DNA from: Planococcus sp. ISL-110
GTDB lineage: Bacteria > Bacillota > Bacilli > Bacillales_A > Planococcaceae
Assembly: GCF_018613575.1 (NCBI RefSeq)
Contig: NZ_JAGGPX010000037.1
Coordinates: 1-64,000, forward strand
Reading direction: 5' to 3'
DNA length: 64,000 nucleotides
Shown here: in pieces, positions 33,106 through 41,295 of the stretch
Layout: the number at the start of each line of letters is the position of its first letter
Numbering within the stretch: position 1 is the stretch's first letter
Notes under the pieces: model-generated
Told to the model about the DNA's origin: nothing
Seen by the model: only the letters and a program-made list of their open reading frames with translations
Databases searched by the model: none
Position numbers and translations under genes: made by a program

Positions 33106-34130
33106 CATTAGAAATTATCGGCATCTCGGTTCTTTGGCTGTTTCTGTTTCTGTATGTCATCGTAGCGTCGATCGATTTCGGTGCTGGCTTCTTTAATGCC
33201 TATAGCTCTTTTGTCGGCAAGCAGCATATTCTGACGGGAGTTATCCAGCGTTACTTGTCGCCGGTCTGGGAAGTCACCAATGTATTTTTTGTGTTCTTCT
33301 TTGTCGGGATCATCGGATTTTTCCCGCAGACCGCTTTTTACTACGGAACAACTCTGTTAGTTCCAGCCAGTCTGGCACTGATCCTGCTAGCGATTCGCGG
33401 TTCCTATTACGCGTTTGCAACTTACGGGGCTAAAATCAATCATAGAGGCTATATCTATATGTATGGATTGTCGGGTCTTTTGCTGCCGGCTGCCTTGTCG
33501 CCGGTGCTGGCCATGTCCGAAGGCGGTTTTATCCTAATGGATAACGGCCAGCCTTATCTTGATTACTGGGCATTGTTCACGAGCCCATTAATGTGGAGTA
33601 TTGTGGTATTGAGTTTAACAGCAGTTCTTTACATTTCAGCTGTGTTCCTGACCTGGTATTCCGCTAAAGCAGGGGACGCCAAGGCCACCAATTTAATGCG
33701 CAAATATGCGCTGATCTGGGCGGGGCCAGCCATTGTCACGGCAACCGGCATTATTTACGAACTGCGCGGACACAATCCTGAGCATTATGCGCGCATTCTC
33801 GATTTATGGTGGGTATTCGCTGTTTCGTTCCTGCTGTTTGCTGGAACGGTTTACCTGATCTGGAAAAAACGCCATTATGGCTGGGCTTTCATTTTGTTGA
33901 TGGGGCAGTTCTTCACGGCGTTCTTCGCATACGGTGCGTCGCATTACCCGTATTTGCTGTATCCGTATTTGACGATCTACGACAGCTTTACGAATGAAGC
34001 CATGGCGATCGCGTTGATCATCGCGTTTATCGCAGGCCTTTTCCTGCTGCTGCCATCGCTTTACTTATTGTTCCGTCTGTTCCTGTTCGATAAAGATTAC
34101 ATCGAAGGCAAATCGGATTACCACGCATAG
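33102..34130 (+). CDS. cydB: Cytochrome bd-type quinol oxidase subunit II
   Basis: 342 residues and about eight or nine membrane segments, CydB/YthB family. It pairs with CydA and stabilises the heme groups. The N-terminal LFLYVIVASIDFGAGFFNAY near 14 and WEVTNVFFVFFFVGIIGFFP near 57 are conserved. AAAGGGTGGTG stands before the ATG, which overlaps the cydA stop. It is followed at 14 bases by the small cydS gene. Confidence 0.92.
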   Translation: MTLEIIGISVLWLFLFLYVIVASIDFGAGFFNAYSSFVGKQHILTGVIQRYLSPVWEVTNVFFVFFFVGIIGFFPQTAFYYGTTLLVPASLALILLAIRGSYYAFATYGAKINHRGYIYMYGLSGLLLPAALSPVLAMSEGGFILMDNGQPYLDYWALFTSPLMWSIVVLSLTAVLYISAVFLTWYSAKAGDAKATNLMRKYALIWAGPAIVTATGIIYELRGHNPEHYARILDLWWVFAVSFLLFAGTVYLIWKKRHYGWAFILLMGQFFTAFFAYGASHYPYLLYPYLTIYDSFTNEAMAIALIIAFIAGLFLLLPSLYLLFRLFLFDKDYIEGKSDYHA

Positions 34131-34144
34131 AGGAGGCATTATCC

Positions 34145-34255
34145 ATGCAGGATTTCATGATATTTTATGCACCATTTCTGGTTTTGTTAGGAGCCATCAT
34201 TTTTGGGTTCTGGTTCTCCCTGAAAGACGGTCCCGTAACGAAAGACCAGGACTAG
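34145..34255 (+). CDS. cydS: CydS, small third subunit of the bd oxidase
   Basis: 36 residues with one membrane helix (about 4-27): MQDFMIFYAPFLVLLG at the start and FWFSLKDG after the helix. It matches my recollection of the 33-residue CydS seen in the Geobacillus bd oxidase structure (MQTFLIMYAPMVV start, FWVGLKD end). AGAGGAGG precedes the ATG, 14 bases after cydB, and a terminator follows. In Geobacillus it packs against CydA and is thought to help place hemes or restrict oxygen entry. Confidence 0.85.
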   Translation: MQDFMIFYAPFLVLLGAIIFGFWFSLKDGPVTKDQD

Positions 34256-34256
34256 A

Positions 34257-34290
34257 AACGCGTGCAGGCTTTTGCCTGCCGCGTTTTTTT
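34257..34290 (+). terminator. Terminator of cydABS
   Basis: AACGCGTGCAGGC (34257-34269) pairs with GCCTGCCGCGTT from 34274, with a one-base bulge, then seven T. Confidence 0.9.
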
Positions 34291-34327
34291 GTTGTATGAT
34301 TAGTAGATGTGAAATGGAGTGAAATTT

Positions 34328-35689
34328 TTGAAACCAGTAAATAAAAATGACCGGATAACGGTCCACGTAGAAGATTTGACGCATGACGGTGCAGGCGTAG
34401 CAAAAGTGGAAGGCTATCCGCTATTCATACCGGGTGCGTTGCCGGGAGAAGATGTTTTGGTCCACGTATTAAAGACTTTAAAATCATATGGCTTTGCAAA
34501 GCTGATTGAAATACAGCAGGCTTCACCGTTCCGTGTTACGGCCCCTTGTCCGGTATTCGATACATGCGGAGGCTGCCAAATACAGCACCTGTCTTACGAA
34601 GGACAGATGACCTTTAAACAAAAATTGGTGCGCGATGCCATCACGCGAATCGGCAAATTGCCGGACGTGCCGGTGCACCCTGTAAAAGGAATGGAACACC
34701 CATGGCGCTACCGCAATAAATCCCAGATTCCGTTCGGCACGCAAGACGGCAAAGTTGTGGCTGGATTTTACCAGCCGCGTTCGCATGATATTGCGGACAC
34801 AGACATCTGCCTCATCCAAACGCCGGAAGCGGATGCCATCATGGCAGCTCTAAAAAAGAACTTGGCTGAAATAGGAATCGAACCATACGAAGAAGCGACA
34901 CACCGCGGCATGCTGCGCCATGTAGTGGTCCGGAAAGCCCGGGCTACTGGAGAAATTATGGTAGTGCTGGTAACAAAGAAAAAGAAATTTGCTCAAGCGG
35001 CTCGCGCCATTGAATTGATTCAGGCGACAGTTCCGGAAGTCACGTCGATTGTCCAGAACATTAACAGTGAAAAAACCAATGTTATTTTTGGCGATGAGAC
35101 CTTGACGCTGTGGGGCAAAGACGTGATAGAAGACCAGATCGGGGACGTCCGTTTTGAAATATCAGCACGTTCTTTTTACCAGATTAATCCCGAACAGACA
35201 GAAGTCCTCTATGGACAGGCGCTCCAATATGCCCAATTGACCGGAAAAGAAACGGTTATCGACGCGTATTGCGGCATTGGGACTATTTCGTTGTTCCTCG
35301 CCCAGCGAGCAGTGTTCGTCATGGGTGTCGAGATTGTGCCACAGGCCATAGAAGATGCGAAGCGAAACGCGGAACTGAACGGCTTAACTAATACGCTGTT
35401 CGAAGCAGGACCGGCGGAACAAGTCATACCGCGCTGGTACAAAGAAGGCAAAAAGGCAGATGTGTTGGTCGTTGATCCTCCGCGTAAGGGCTGCGACGAG
35501 CAATTGCTGCGGACCATCCTCAAGCAGCGCCCGATGCGCGTAGTCTATGTGTCCTGCAACCCTGCGACACTGGCGCGCGACCTGCGCATACTGGAAGATG
35601 GCGGTTACCGGACGAAAGAAGTACAGCCTGTCGATATGTTTCCGCAGTCCACGCATTGTGAAGCGGTGGCTTGGCTGGAACTGGCATAA
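34328..35689 (+). CDS. rlmCD: 23S rRNA (uracil-5) methyltransferase RlmCD
   Basis: 453 residues, homologue of B. subtilis YefA, which methylates U747 and U1939 of 23S rRNA. The TTG start is 8 bases after GGAG; the GTG at 34319 overlaps that site. The order is an N-terminal TRAM domain (VEDLTHDGAGVAKVEG), 4Fe-4S cysteines (CPVFDTCGGC and a later Cys in TDICLIQ), and a SAM-binding domain with VIDAYCGIGTISLFLA, VVDPPRKGCDE and the catalytic VSCNPATLARDL. Its last codons form one arm of a 30-bp inverted repeat. Confidence 0.93.
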   Translation: MKPVNKNDRITVHVEDLTHDGAGVAKVEGYPLFIPGALPGEDVLVHVLKTLKSYGFAKLIEIQQASPFRVTAPCPVFDTCGGCQIQHLSYEGQMTFKQKLVRDAITRIGKLPDVPVHPVKGMEHPWRYRNKSQIPFGTQDGKVVAGFYQPRSHDIADTDICLIQTPEADAIMAALKKNLAEIGIEPYEEATHRGMLRHVVVRKARATGEIMVVLVTKKKKFAQAARAIELIQATVPEVTSIVQNINSEKTNVIFGDETLTLWGKDVIEDQIGDVRFEISARSFYQINPEQTEVLYGQALQYAQLTGKETVIDAYCGIGTISLFLAQRAVFVMGVEIVPQAIEDAKRNAELNGLTNTLFEAGPAEQVIPRWYKEGKKADVLVVDPPRKGCDEQLLRTILKQRPMRVVYVSCNPATLARDLRILEDGGYRTKEVQPVDMFPQSTHCEAVAWLELA

Positions 35690-35743
35690 TAAAACAGCCC
35701 GATCAGCGTTTTTCGCTGATCGGGCTGTTTTATTATGCCAGTT
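35679..35743. terminator. Perfect 30-bp inverted repeat / terminator at the end of rlmCD
   Basis: Arms 35679-35708 and 35714-35743 are perfect complements over 30 bases around a 5-T loop. The left arm includes the last codons and stop of rlmCD. Within the right arm a short T-run (TGTTTTATT) follows the GC-rich core, so the core may act as a terminator. Confidence 0.75.
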
Positions 35744-35771
35744 AACATATGCCCTTTTAATAAAGTGTAGG

Positions 35772-35797
35772 TTTTAAACGGACAGGCAAAAGGGTAA
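35772..35797 (+). promoter_or_regulatory. Candidate sigma-B promoter of the FbpA-like gene
   Basis: TTTTAA (35772-35777) and GGGTAA (35792-35797) lie 14 bases apart, close to the sigma-B pattern GTTTAA-N12/14-GGGTAT. It is 39 bases before the ATG of the small gene. Confidence 0.45.
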
Positions 35798-35835
35798 ACA
35801 CAGGGGAGTACTTCCAGAAGGAGAGAGCGGATAAA

Positions 35836-35994
35836 ATGGAACAGATACCCGAGTCAAAATTCACTGATAAACGTGAAAATATCATTCAGGGATTGGTCGA
35901 ACAAAATGTCTTTAAGATCAATGGACGACAACTATATGAGACTTCACTTTATGAGTTAATGAAAACTTATACAGAAACTAACCAAGCCGGCTGA
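35836..35994 (+). CDS. FbpA-like small protein
   Basis: 52 residues, preceded by AAGGAGAG. The pattern KRENIIQGLVEQNVFKINGR then QLYETSLYEL fits the short Fur-regulated basic protein FbpA family (Pfam 13076), which in B. subtilis helps the small RNA FsrA in the iron-sparing response. This copy is not strongly basic, and no Fur box was seen. It stands alone between rlmCD and an amidase and ends in a terminator, so family assignment is probable but the role is open. Confidence 0.65.
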   Translation: MEQIPESKFTDKRENIIQGLVEQNVFKINGRQLYETSLYELMKTYTETNQAG

Positions 35995-36008
35995 TTTCGG
36001 CTTTTTTC
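35984..36008 (+). terminator. Terminator after FbpA-like gene
   Basis: AAGCCG (35984-35989) pairs with CGGCTT (35998-36003) and is followed by T. The stem overlaps the gene's stop codon. Confidence 0.65.
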
Positions 36009-36038
36009 AATGGCTTTTATTGAATGGGAGGGATATCC

Positions 36039-37508
36039 ATGCATAATAAAAAATTGGAAGAATACCGCCGGAAGCGGCTTGATGAACTGACGATTGGTGA
36101 AATGCAGGAAGAGATGGTGCAGGGAAACCTGACTTCCGAAGAACTGGTGCTGATGTATAAAGAAAATATTTCCTTGCGGGATAAAAACACACGGGCTGTT
36201 CTTGAGATAAATCCGGATGCACTGTTGACTGCACAGGCGCTTGATTTTGAACGTGGCCAAACAGGACCGCGTTCTGCGCTTCATGGCATTCCAATCCTCG
36301 TCAAGGACAATATGGATACCGGTGACAAGCTGCATACCAGTGCCGGATCTTTGGCGCTGAAGGGCCATTATGCGCTGCGTGACGCCAAAATAGTGGGAAA
36401 GCTGCGGCAGGCAGGTGCAGTGATTCTCGGCAAGACTAATATCACAGAATGGGCCAATTTCATGTCGGATAAAATGCCCAATGGCTATAGCTCGAGAGGC
36501 GGACAAGTGAAAAATCCATACGGTGCATTTGATGTGGGCGGCTCGAGCTCAGGCTCAGCTGCAGCCATAGCCTCGAATTTAGCGGCAGGCGCTTTCGGAA
36601 CAGAGACATCCGGTTCCATCATCAATCCAGCTGCACAGAATAGCTTGGTCGGCATTAAGCCGACTGTCGGCTTGGCCAGCCGGACCGGTATTATTCCGTT
36701 ATCACATACCCAGGATGTCCCTGGGCCTTTAGCGCGGACGGTTGCCGATGCTGTAGCGCTTTTTGAAGCCATCATCGGTGTCGATCCGGAAGATATGAGC
36801 ACCGCGTTTGCAGTCCTGTTTGAAAACTATGATTGGAACAAGCACTTAAAAAATGATGGCCTTCAAGGCGTAAAACTCGGTGTAGCCAGAGGGCTATTCA
36901 AAGAAATCAGGGATGAGCAGGCAGCTCTTTTCGAAAAAGCGCTGGGTACACTGCGTGATAGCGGTGCGGAAATCATGGATGACGTCGATTTAGGCGTCCA
37001 TCAGGAGGATTTGGGATTTGCTGTGCTTCTGCATGAGTTCAAGGCGAACCTTAATGTCTATCTGGCAAAATCAAACCCGAATCAGCCAATCCGCTCCTTG
37101 GATGACGTCATCGCATTCAATAATGAACATGCGGATAAGATGCTGAAGTTCGGCCAAAATCTGCTTGAACAAGCGAATAACATAACAGGCATGCTGACAG
37201 AACGGGAGTACGTAGAAGCGTTGGAACGCAACCGTTTTTTGGCAGCAGAGCATGGCATGAAGAGAGCGCTGGAGAATATCGGTGTGGATGCCCTAGTGCT
37301 GCCGCAGGATTTCGGCTGTAATATTGGTGCGGCCGCTGGCTTTCCTTCGATTACGGTGCCTTTTGGCTATAGTGAATCAGGAGAACCCTTCGGCATTACG
37401 TTTGCCGGCCAGGCATTCAGTGAGCCGGTTTTAATTGAATATGCCTTTGCATTTGAACAAGCCGCCAAAGCGCGGCGCAAACCACATGAAAAAGAGCGAA
37501 GCCACTGA
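36039..37508 (+). CDS. Amidase (amidase signature family)
   Basis: 489 residues from the ATG after GGGAGGG; an ATG at 36024 precedes that site. It is not GatA: the catalytic Lys is about 89 (GIPILVKDNMD), cis-Ser about 170 (GGSSSGSAAA), nucleophile Ser about 193 (GTETSGSI). It resembles the secreted or cytoplasmic amidases and peptide amidases of Bacillales, but no signal peptide is visible. It hydrolyses an unknown amide. It is a single gene between two terminators. Confidence 0.82.
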   Translation: MHNKKLEEYRRKRLDELTIGEMQEEMVQGNLTSEELVLMYKENISLRDKNTRAVLEINPDALLTAQALDFERGQTGPRSALHGIPILVKDNMDTGDKLHTSAGSLALKGHYALRDAKIVGKLRQAGAVILGKTNITEWANFMSDKMPNGYSSRGGQVKNPYGAFDVGGSSSGSAAAIASNLAAGAFGTETSGSIINPAAQNSLVGIKPTVGLASRTGIIPLSHTQDVPGPLARTVADAVALFEAIIGVDPEDMSTAFAVLFENYDWNKHLKNDGLQGVKLGVARGLFKEIRDEQAALFEKALGTLRDSGAEIMDDVDLGVHQEDLGFAVLLHEFKANLNVYLAKSNPNQPIRSLDDVIAFNNEHADKMLKFGQNLLEQANNITGMLTEREYVEALERNRFLAAEHGMKRALENIGVDALVLPQDFGCNIGAAAGFPSITVPFGYSESGEPFGITFAGQAFSEPVLIEYAFAFEQAAKARRKPHEKERSH

Positions 37509-37527
37509 CTGGCTTCGCTCTTTTTTT
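37491..37527. terminator. Bidirectional terminator between amidase and tetR
   Basis: AAAGAGCGAAGCCA (37491-37504) pairs perfectly with 37510-37523 around CTGAC. T and A tracts flank it, and the two converging genes end at either side. Confidence 0.9.
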
Positions 37528-38382
37528 ATGCAATGTCGGCTAAATGCTTCCATATCTGTTCAATCATGATTGACAACTCGGATTCGATCCGGTCATCATT
37601 CGCCAGTGTAATGAGTAAACTTCTAATCAATGCTTTTCTTGGCGTCTCCGTCGCCAGCTCTGCTGAAAGAAACTGTACAAGCTGTTTTATGTTTTCCTGA
37701 CTTTTAAGTTTCTTTGCATACTGATCCAGCAGAGGAGAAAGCTCTTCCATGCTGATATCGTCAGCTGAAGCAGCAAGCGGCAACTTCAAGTTGCCGAAAA
37801 ATGTGTCTTTTGCCGCTATTTGAAGAGTGATGGTCGCCTGCAGGCGGCGGATGACGAAAGACGATAGCTTGTCTGCGGGCAAACTCTCGATAGAGACAAG
37901 GCGCCACAGATGGATCAGCTGTTGGACATAACCATGGACAAATGCCGCATTTTCCAAGGCATAGGGCGCTGCTTCCTTGCCGAACACATCCACAATCCGT
38001 GAAGAAATCCATTCAATTTCCAGTGAGTACTGTTTGACAGAAAAAGATTTTAATTCGGGATCCTGTGAATAGTAAATGCTTTCATAGAGCGCAAACAGGT
38101 TTTTTTCAAGGTTTAGCTTAATGCGGATATACAATTGTTCTGCTAACATTTCCGGATCGTTGGCAGACATTCCAGCAGCTGCTGCCATCCTCCGCTGCCG
38201 AATTTCACTGCCGATAGATTCCATAATTGCCATAAGGCATTCCGATTTGGAGCCGAAATAATTATAAAAAGTTCCTTTTGATACTCTGGTGTCATCCAGG
38301 TTACCCTGAATTGAGGAAGAGTTATAGCCTTTGTTGATGAAAAGCTCATAGGCTGTAGGATCTGCTTTTTTTTAGGATTCAT
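37526..38382 (-). pseudogene. TetR-family regulator, frameshifted (YcnC-like)
   Basis: Starting at ATG 38382 (AAGGTGATG upstream), the frame MNPKKK breaks at a run of eight A (38373-38366 region). One more A would join it to the correct frame, which reads ADPTAYELFINKGYNSSS, then VSKGTFYNYFGSKSECL, a clear TetR helix-turn-helix, and continues to a 235-residue open frame (38233-37526) with the ligand-binding domain. The repaired protein would be about 285 residues, as long as B. subtilis YcnC. It faces an MFS pump gene. A homopolymer read error is possible, but the pump is also broken. Confidence 0.8.
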
Positions 38383-38394
38383 TTACATCACCTT

Positions 38395-38409
38395 TATACC
38401 GTTAGTATA
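38395..38409. promoter_or_regulatory. Putative TetR operator 1
   Basis: TATACCGTTAGTATA has perfect 5-base arms around a 5-base centre. It lies 13 bases upstream of the tetR start codon. Confidence 0.65.
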
Positions 38410-38481
38410 TTTTTTGTTATAACTTGAAAAAAACTTTCATATCAATGTTTTAAGGTGTTCGCAACAAAAAACTTGAAAAAA

Positions 38482-38496
38482 TATACAGTGAGTATA
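38482..38496. promoter_or_regulatory. Putative TetR operator 2
   Basis: TATACAGTGAGTATA has the same TATAC-N5-GTATA form as operator 1, with nearly the same centre (CGTTA against AGTGA). It overlaps the spacer and -10 of the pump promoter (TTGAAA 38473-38478, TAGAAT 38495-38500). Confidence 0.65.
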
Positions 38497-38557
38497 GAAT
38501 AATTCAATAGAGAAATAGACAAGAATTAAGAATGCCATTTACGGAGGAAGTATTAGT

Positions 38558-40028
38558 ATGAAAGAACAGAAAAAAACACCTTATGGCATCATTGCCATTC
38601 TCTTTACCGGCGCATTCGTAGCCATCTTTAACCAGACCTTATTAAATATTGCGTTGCCTGAAATAATGCTGGAATTGAATATCGACGCTTCTACAGCGCA
38701 ATGGCTCGTCACAGGGTATATGTTGGTCAATGGGATTTTAATTCCGGCCAGTGCTTTTTTCATTCAGCGCTATTCGAACCGTTCGATTTTTATCGTAGCA
38801 ATGTCACTGTTTGCCTCGGAACTTTATTGGTGGCAGTAGCGCCTGTGTTCAGCATCCTATTAGTGGGAAGAATGATTCAAGCTGCCGGTGCGGCATTGAT
38901 GATGCCGTAATTGATGAATGTCATGCTGGCTGCTTTTCCGGTTGAAAAACGAGGATCTGCGATGGGCGTGTTCGGCTTGGTCATGGTTGTTGCACCTGCA
39001 ATCGGGCCGACACTTTCCGGGTTTGTCGTTGAGCATTACTCATGGCGTGTGCTTTTCTGGATTTTTTTGCCGGTAGCTTTAATTCCACTTGCTTTGGGAA
39101 TTTTCAAATTTAAAAACCTGACCTTCCAGAACCGGGAAATATCGCTTGATAAAGCGTCGCTGGCGCTTTCAAGTCTAGGCTTCGGCGGTGTCTTATATGG
39201 ATTCAGTTCAGCCGGGACGCTGGGCTGGACCGATCCGGTTGTTGTGGTGACCATTGCCATCGGCGTCATCTCGCTCATTTTCTTCGGTTTCCGCCAGTTG
39301 AAATTGGATGAACCGCTTTTGGAAATCCGAATTTATAAATACCCGATGTTCGCTTTGTCATCTGTGATTTCAATCGCGCTATCCATGTCGATGTTCTCGG
39401 CAATGATTCTGATGCCGATTTATGTACAGACCATCAAAGGCATTTCGCCAATTGATTCAGGCTTGCTGATGCTGCCTGGCGCGTTAGCCATGGGTTTTAT
39501 GTCTTCCGTTACCGGCCAGCTTTTTGACCGGTTCGGGGCAAAAGTTTTGGCCATTCCTGGTTTAGCCATCGTTGTCATCACAACTTACATGTTTAGCCAG
39601 CTAAGCTTGGATTCCAGCTACATCAGTATCATGATGATGTATACGCTGCGGATGTTCGGCATTTCGATGGTGATGATGCCGGTCATGACCAATGGCTTGA
39701 ATACCTTGCCGATAAAAGAATATCCGCACGGAACGGCAATCAACAACACATTGCAGCAAGTGGCTGGTGCTTGTGGGCTCTGCTTTCCTGATTACCATCA
39801 TGAATACGCCTACAGAGTCGACAGCCCAAGAGCTTGCAGCGGTAGGGGGCTGCTCCTGAAAGCATCATGAACATAGCAATGCTGGACGGCATCAACTTCG
39901 CCTTTTTCGTATCGACTTTTATTGCGCTGGTCGCGTTGATTCTGGCTTTCTTTATTAAAAAAACGGTACGGCCGGTAACTGAAACGGAGAGGGAAATCGT
40001 CTGCCGCCAAAAAGAAATAACTGAATAA
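38558..40028 (+). pseudogene. DHA2-type MFS multidrug efflux pump, broken (YcnB-like)
   Basis: The pieces together encode a 14-segment pump like B. subtilis YcnB/LmrB. Residues 1-90 are intact (FNQTLLNIALPEIM, QWLVTGYMLVNG). Then there are four lesions: loss of one C at 38814-38815 (frame then reads LGTLLVAVAP), an in-frame TAA at 38908-38910 where the family has Leu, an extra T at 39771-39772 after QQVAGA (frame then reads VGSAFLITIM), and an extra G in the run near 39854 (frame then reads APESIMNIAM). The last segment ends at TAA 40026-40028. So many lesions argue for true decay. Confidence 0.88.
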
Positions 40029-40034
40029 TCCATG

Positions 40035-40064
40035 AGGCCAGCCCGTATGCGGGTTGGCTTTTCG
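40035..40064 (+). terminator. Terminator after MFS pseudogene
   Basis: AGGCCAGCCCG (40035-40045) pairs with CGGGTTGGCTT (40050-40060), with two G-T pairs, then T. Confidence 0.7.
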
Positions 40065-40134
40065 TATGTCAAAAAAGGCGGCAGTACGGCAAATATGGTA
40101 CACTAAAAGCAATGAAAAGAAGGTGGAATCGCAA

Positions 40135-41295
40135 ATGACTTTTATAAATGAATTAAGCCCGATATGGCAAGAAAAATGGAAAAAAGCTGGATTTGAAACA
40201 GCAATGCCGATTCAGGAACAGATGATTCCAGAAATGTTGGCAGGCAATGATATCGTTGCAGAATCACCAACAGGTTCAGGCAAGACTTTGGCATATGTGC
40301 TGCCGATATTGGAACGGATCAATCCGGAAAAACAGGCGATCCAGGCAATGATCGTGGCTCCGTCGCAGGAATTGTCAATGCAGATCGTCAACGTATTGCG
40401 TGAATGGACAGAAGGAACCGATGTCACGGTCACGCAATTGATCGGCGGAGCAAACATGCAGCGCCAATTGGAGAAGCTTAAGAAAAAGCCGACCATCGTG
40501 GTGGGTACGCCGGGACGCCTGAATGAATTGGTGAAAACCAAAAAGCTGAAAATGCACGAAATTCGGATCTTGGTATTGGATGAAGGCGATCAGCTGATGG
40601 CGCGGGAGCATCGCGGCATCATGAAGGACTTGATTGAAAAAACCCAACACGACCGCCAATTGGTGTTGGTATCAGCAACGATCACCGAAGAAATAGAATT
40701 GGTGGCGGAACGATTGATGCAGCACCCGACACGTCTGCAGGTAACAGCAGAGGATCTGCCGATGTTTGGGAAAGTGACACATTCATTTATTAAAGTGGAC
40801 GAGCGCGACAAGACCGATTTGCTGCGCAGCATTTCGCATATCCCAGGCATGAAGGCTTTGGCATTCGTCAATAATTTGGACCAACTGCTGATGAAGGAAA
40901 ATAAATTGAAATTCCGTGATGTGAAAATCGTCACCCTGCATTCAGAAATGAAAAAAGATGAACGCAAAAAAGCATTGGATGCTTTCCGAAAAGGGGAAGT
41001 AGCTGTGTTGATCGCGACAGAAGTGGCGGCCCGCGGGTTGGATATCGATCAAGTGACGCATGTCATCCATGTTGATGTTCCCCAGACGGTTGAGCAGTAT
41101 CTGCACCGTTCAGGAAGAACGGGAAGAGCAGGAGCGGATGGCGAAGTGTTGACTCTATTGGCATATTCCGATGAACGCCATTACAAAAAATTCACTAAGG
41201 AACTGCCTTCCAAGCCTGTTCAAAAAGTGATCCATGGAGGAAAATTGATTGAAGGTTCCAGCAAAACCATCGCGGCAAAGGGGAATAAACGATGA
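40135..41295 (+). CDS. yfmL: DEAD-box RNA helicase, YfmL-like
   Basis: 386 residues from the ATG behind AGAAGGTGG. Motifs in order: Q motif GFETAMPIQEQ, motif I SPTGSGKT near 49, GG and TPGR, motif II DEGD near 152 in place of DEAD, SAT near 183, and the helicase C motifs ATEVAARGLDID and HRSGRTGRAG. B. subtilis YfmL also departs from DEAD (DETD) and acts in ribosome assembly in the cold. It overlaps the next gene by ATGA. There is no RNA-binding tail beyond the core. Confidence 0.88.
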   Translation: MTFINELSPIWQEKWKKAGFETAMPIQEQMIPEMLAGNDIVAESPTGSGKTLAYVLPILERINPEKQAIQAMIVAPSQELSMQIVNVLREWTEGTDVTVTQLIGGANMQRQLEKLKKKPTIVVGTPGRLNELVKTKKLKMHEIRILVLDEGDQLMAREHRGIMKDLIEKTQHDRQLVLVSATITEEIELVAERLMQHPTRLQVTAEDLPMFGKVTHSFIKVDERDKTDLLRSISHIPGMKALAFVNNLDQLLMKENKLKFRDVKIVTLHSEMKKDERKKALDAFRKGEVAVLIATEVAARGLDIDQVTHVIHVDVPQTVEQYLHRSGRTGRAGADGEVLTLLAYSDERHYKKFTKELPSKPVQKVIHGGKLIEGSSKTIAAKGNKR

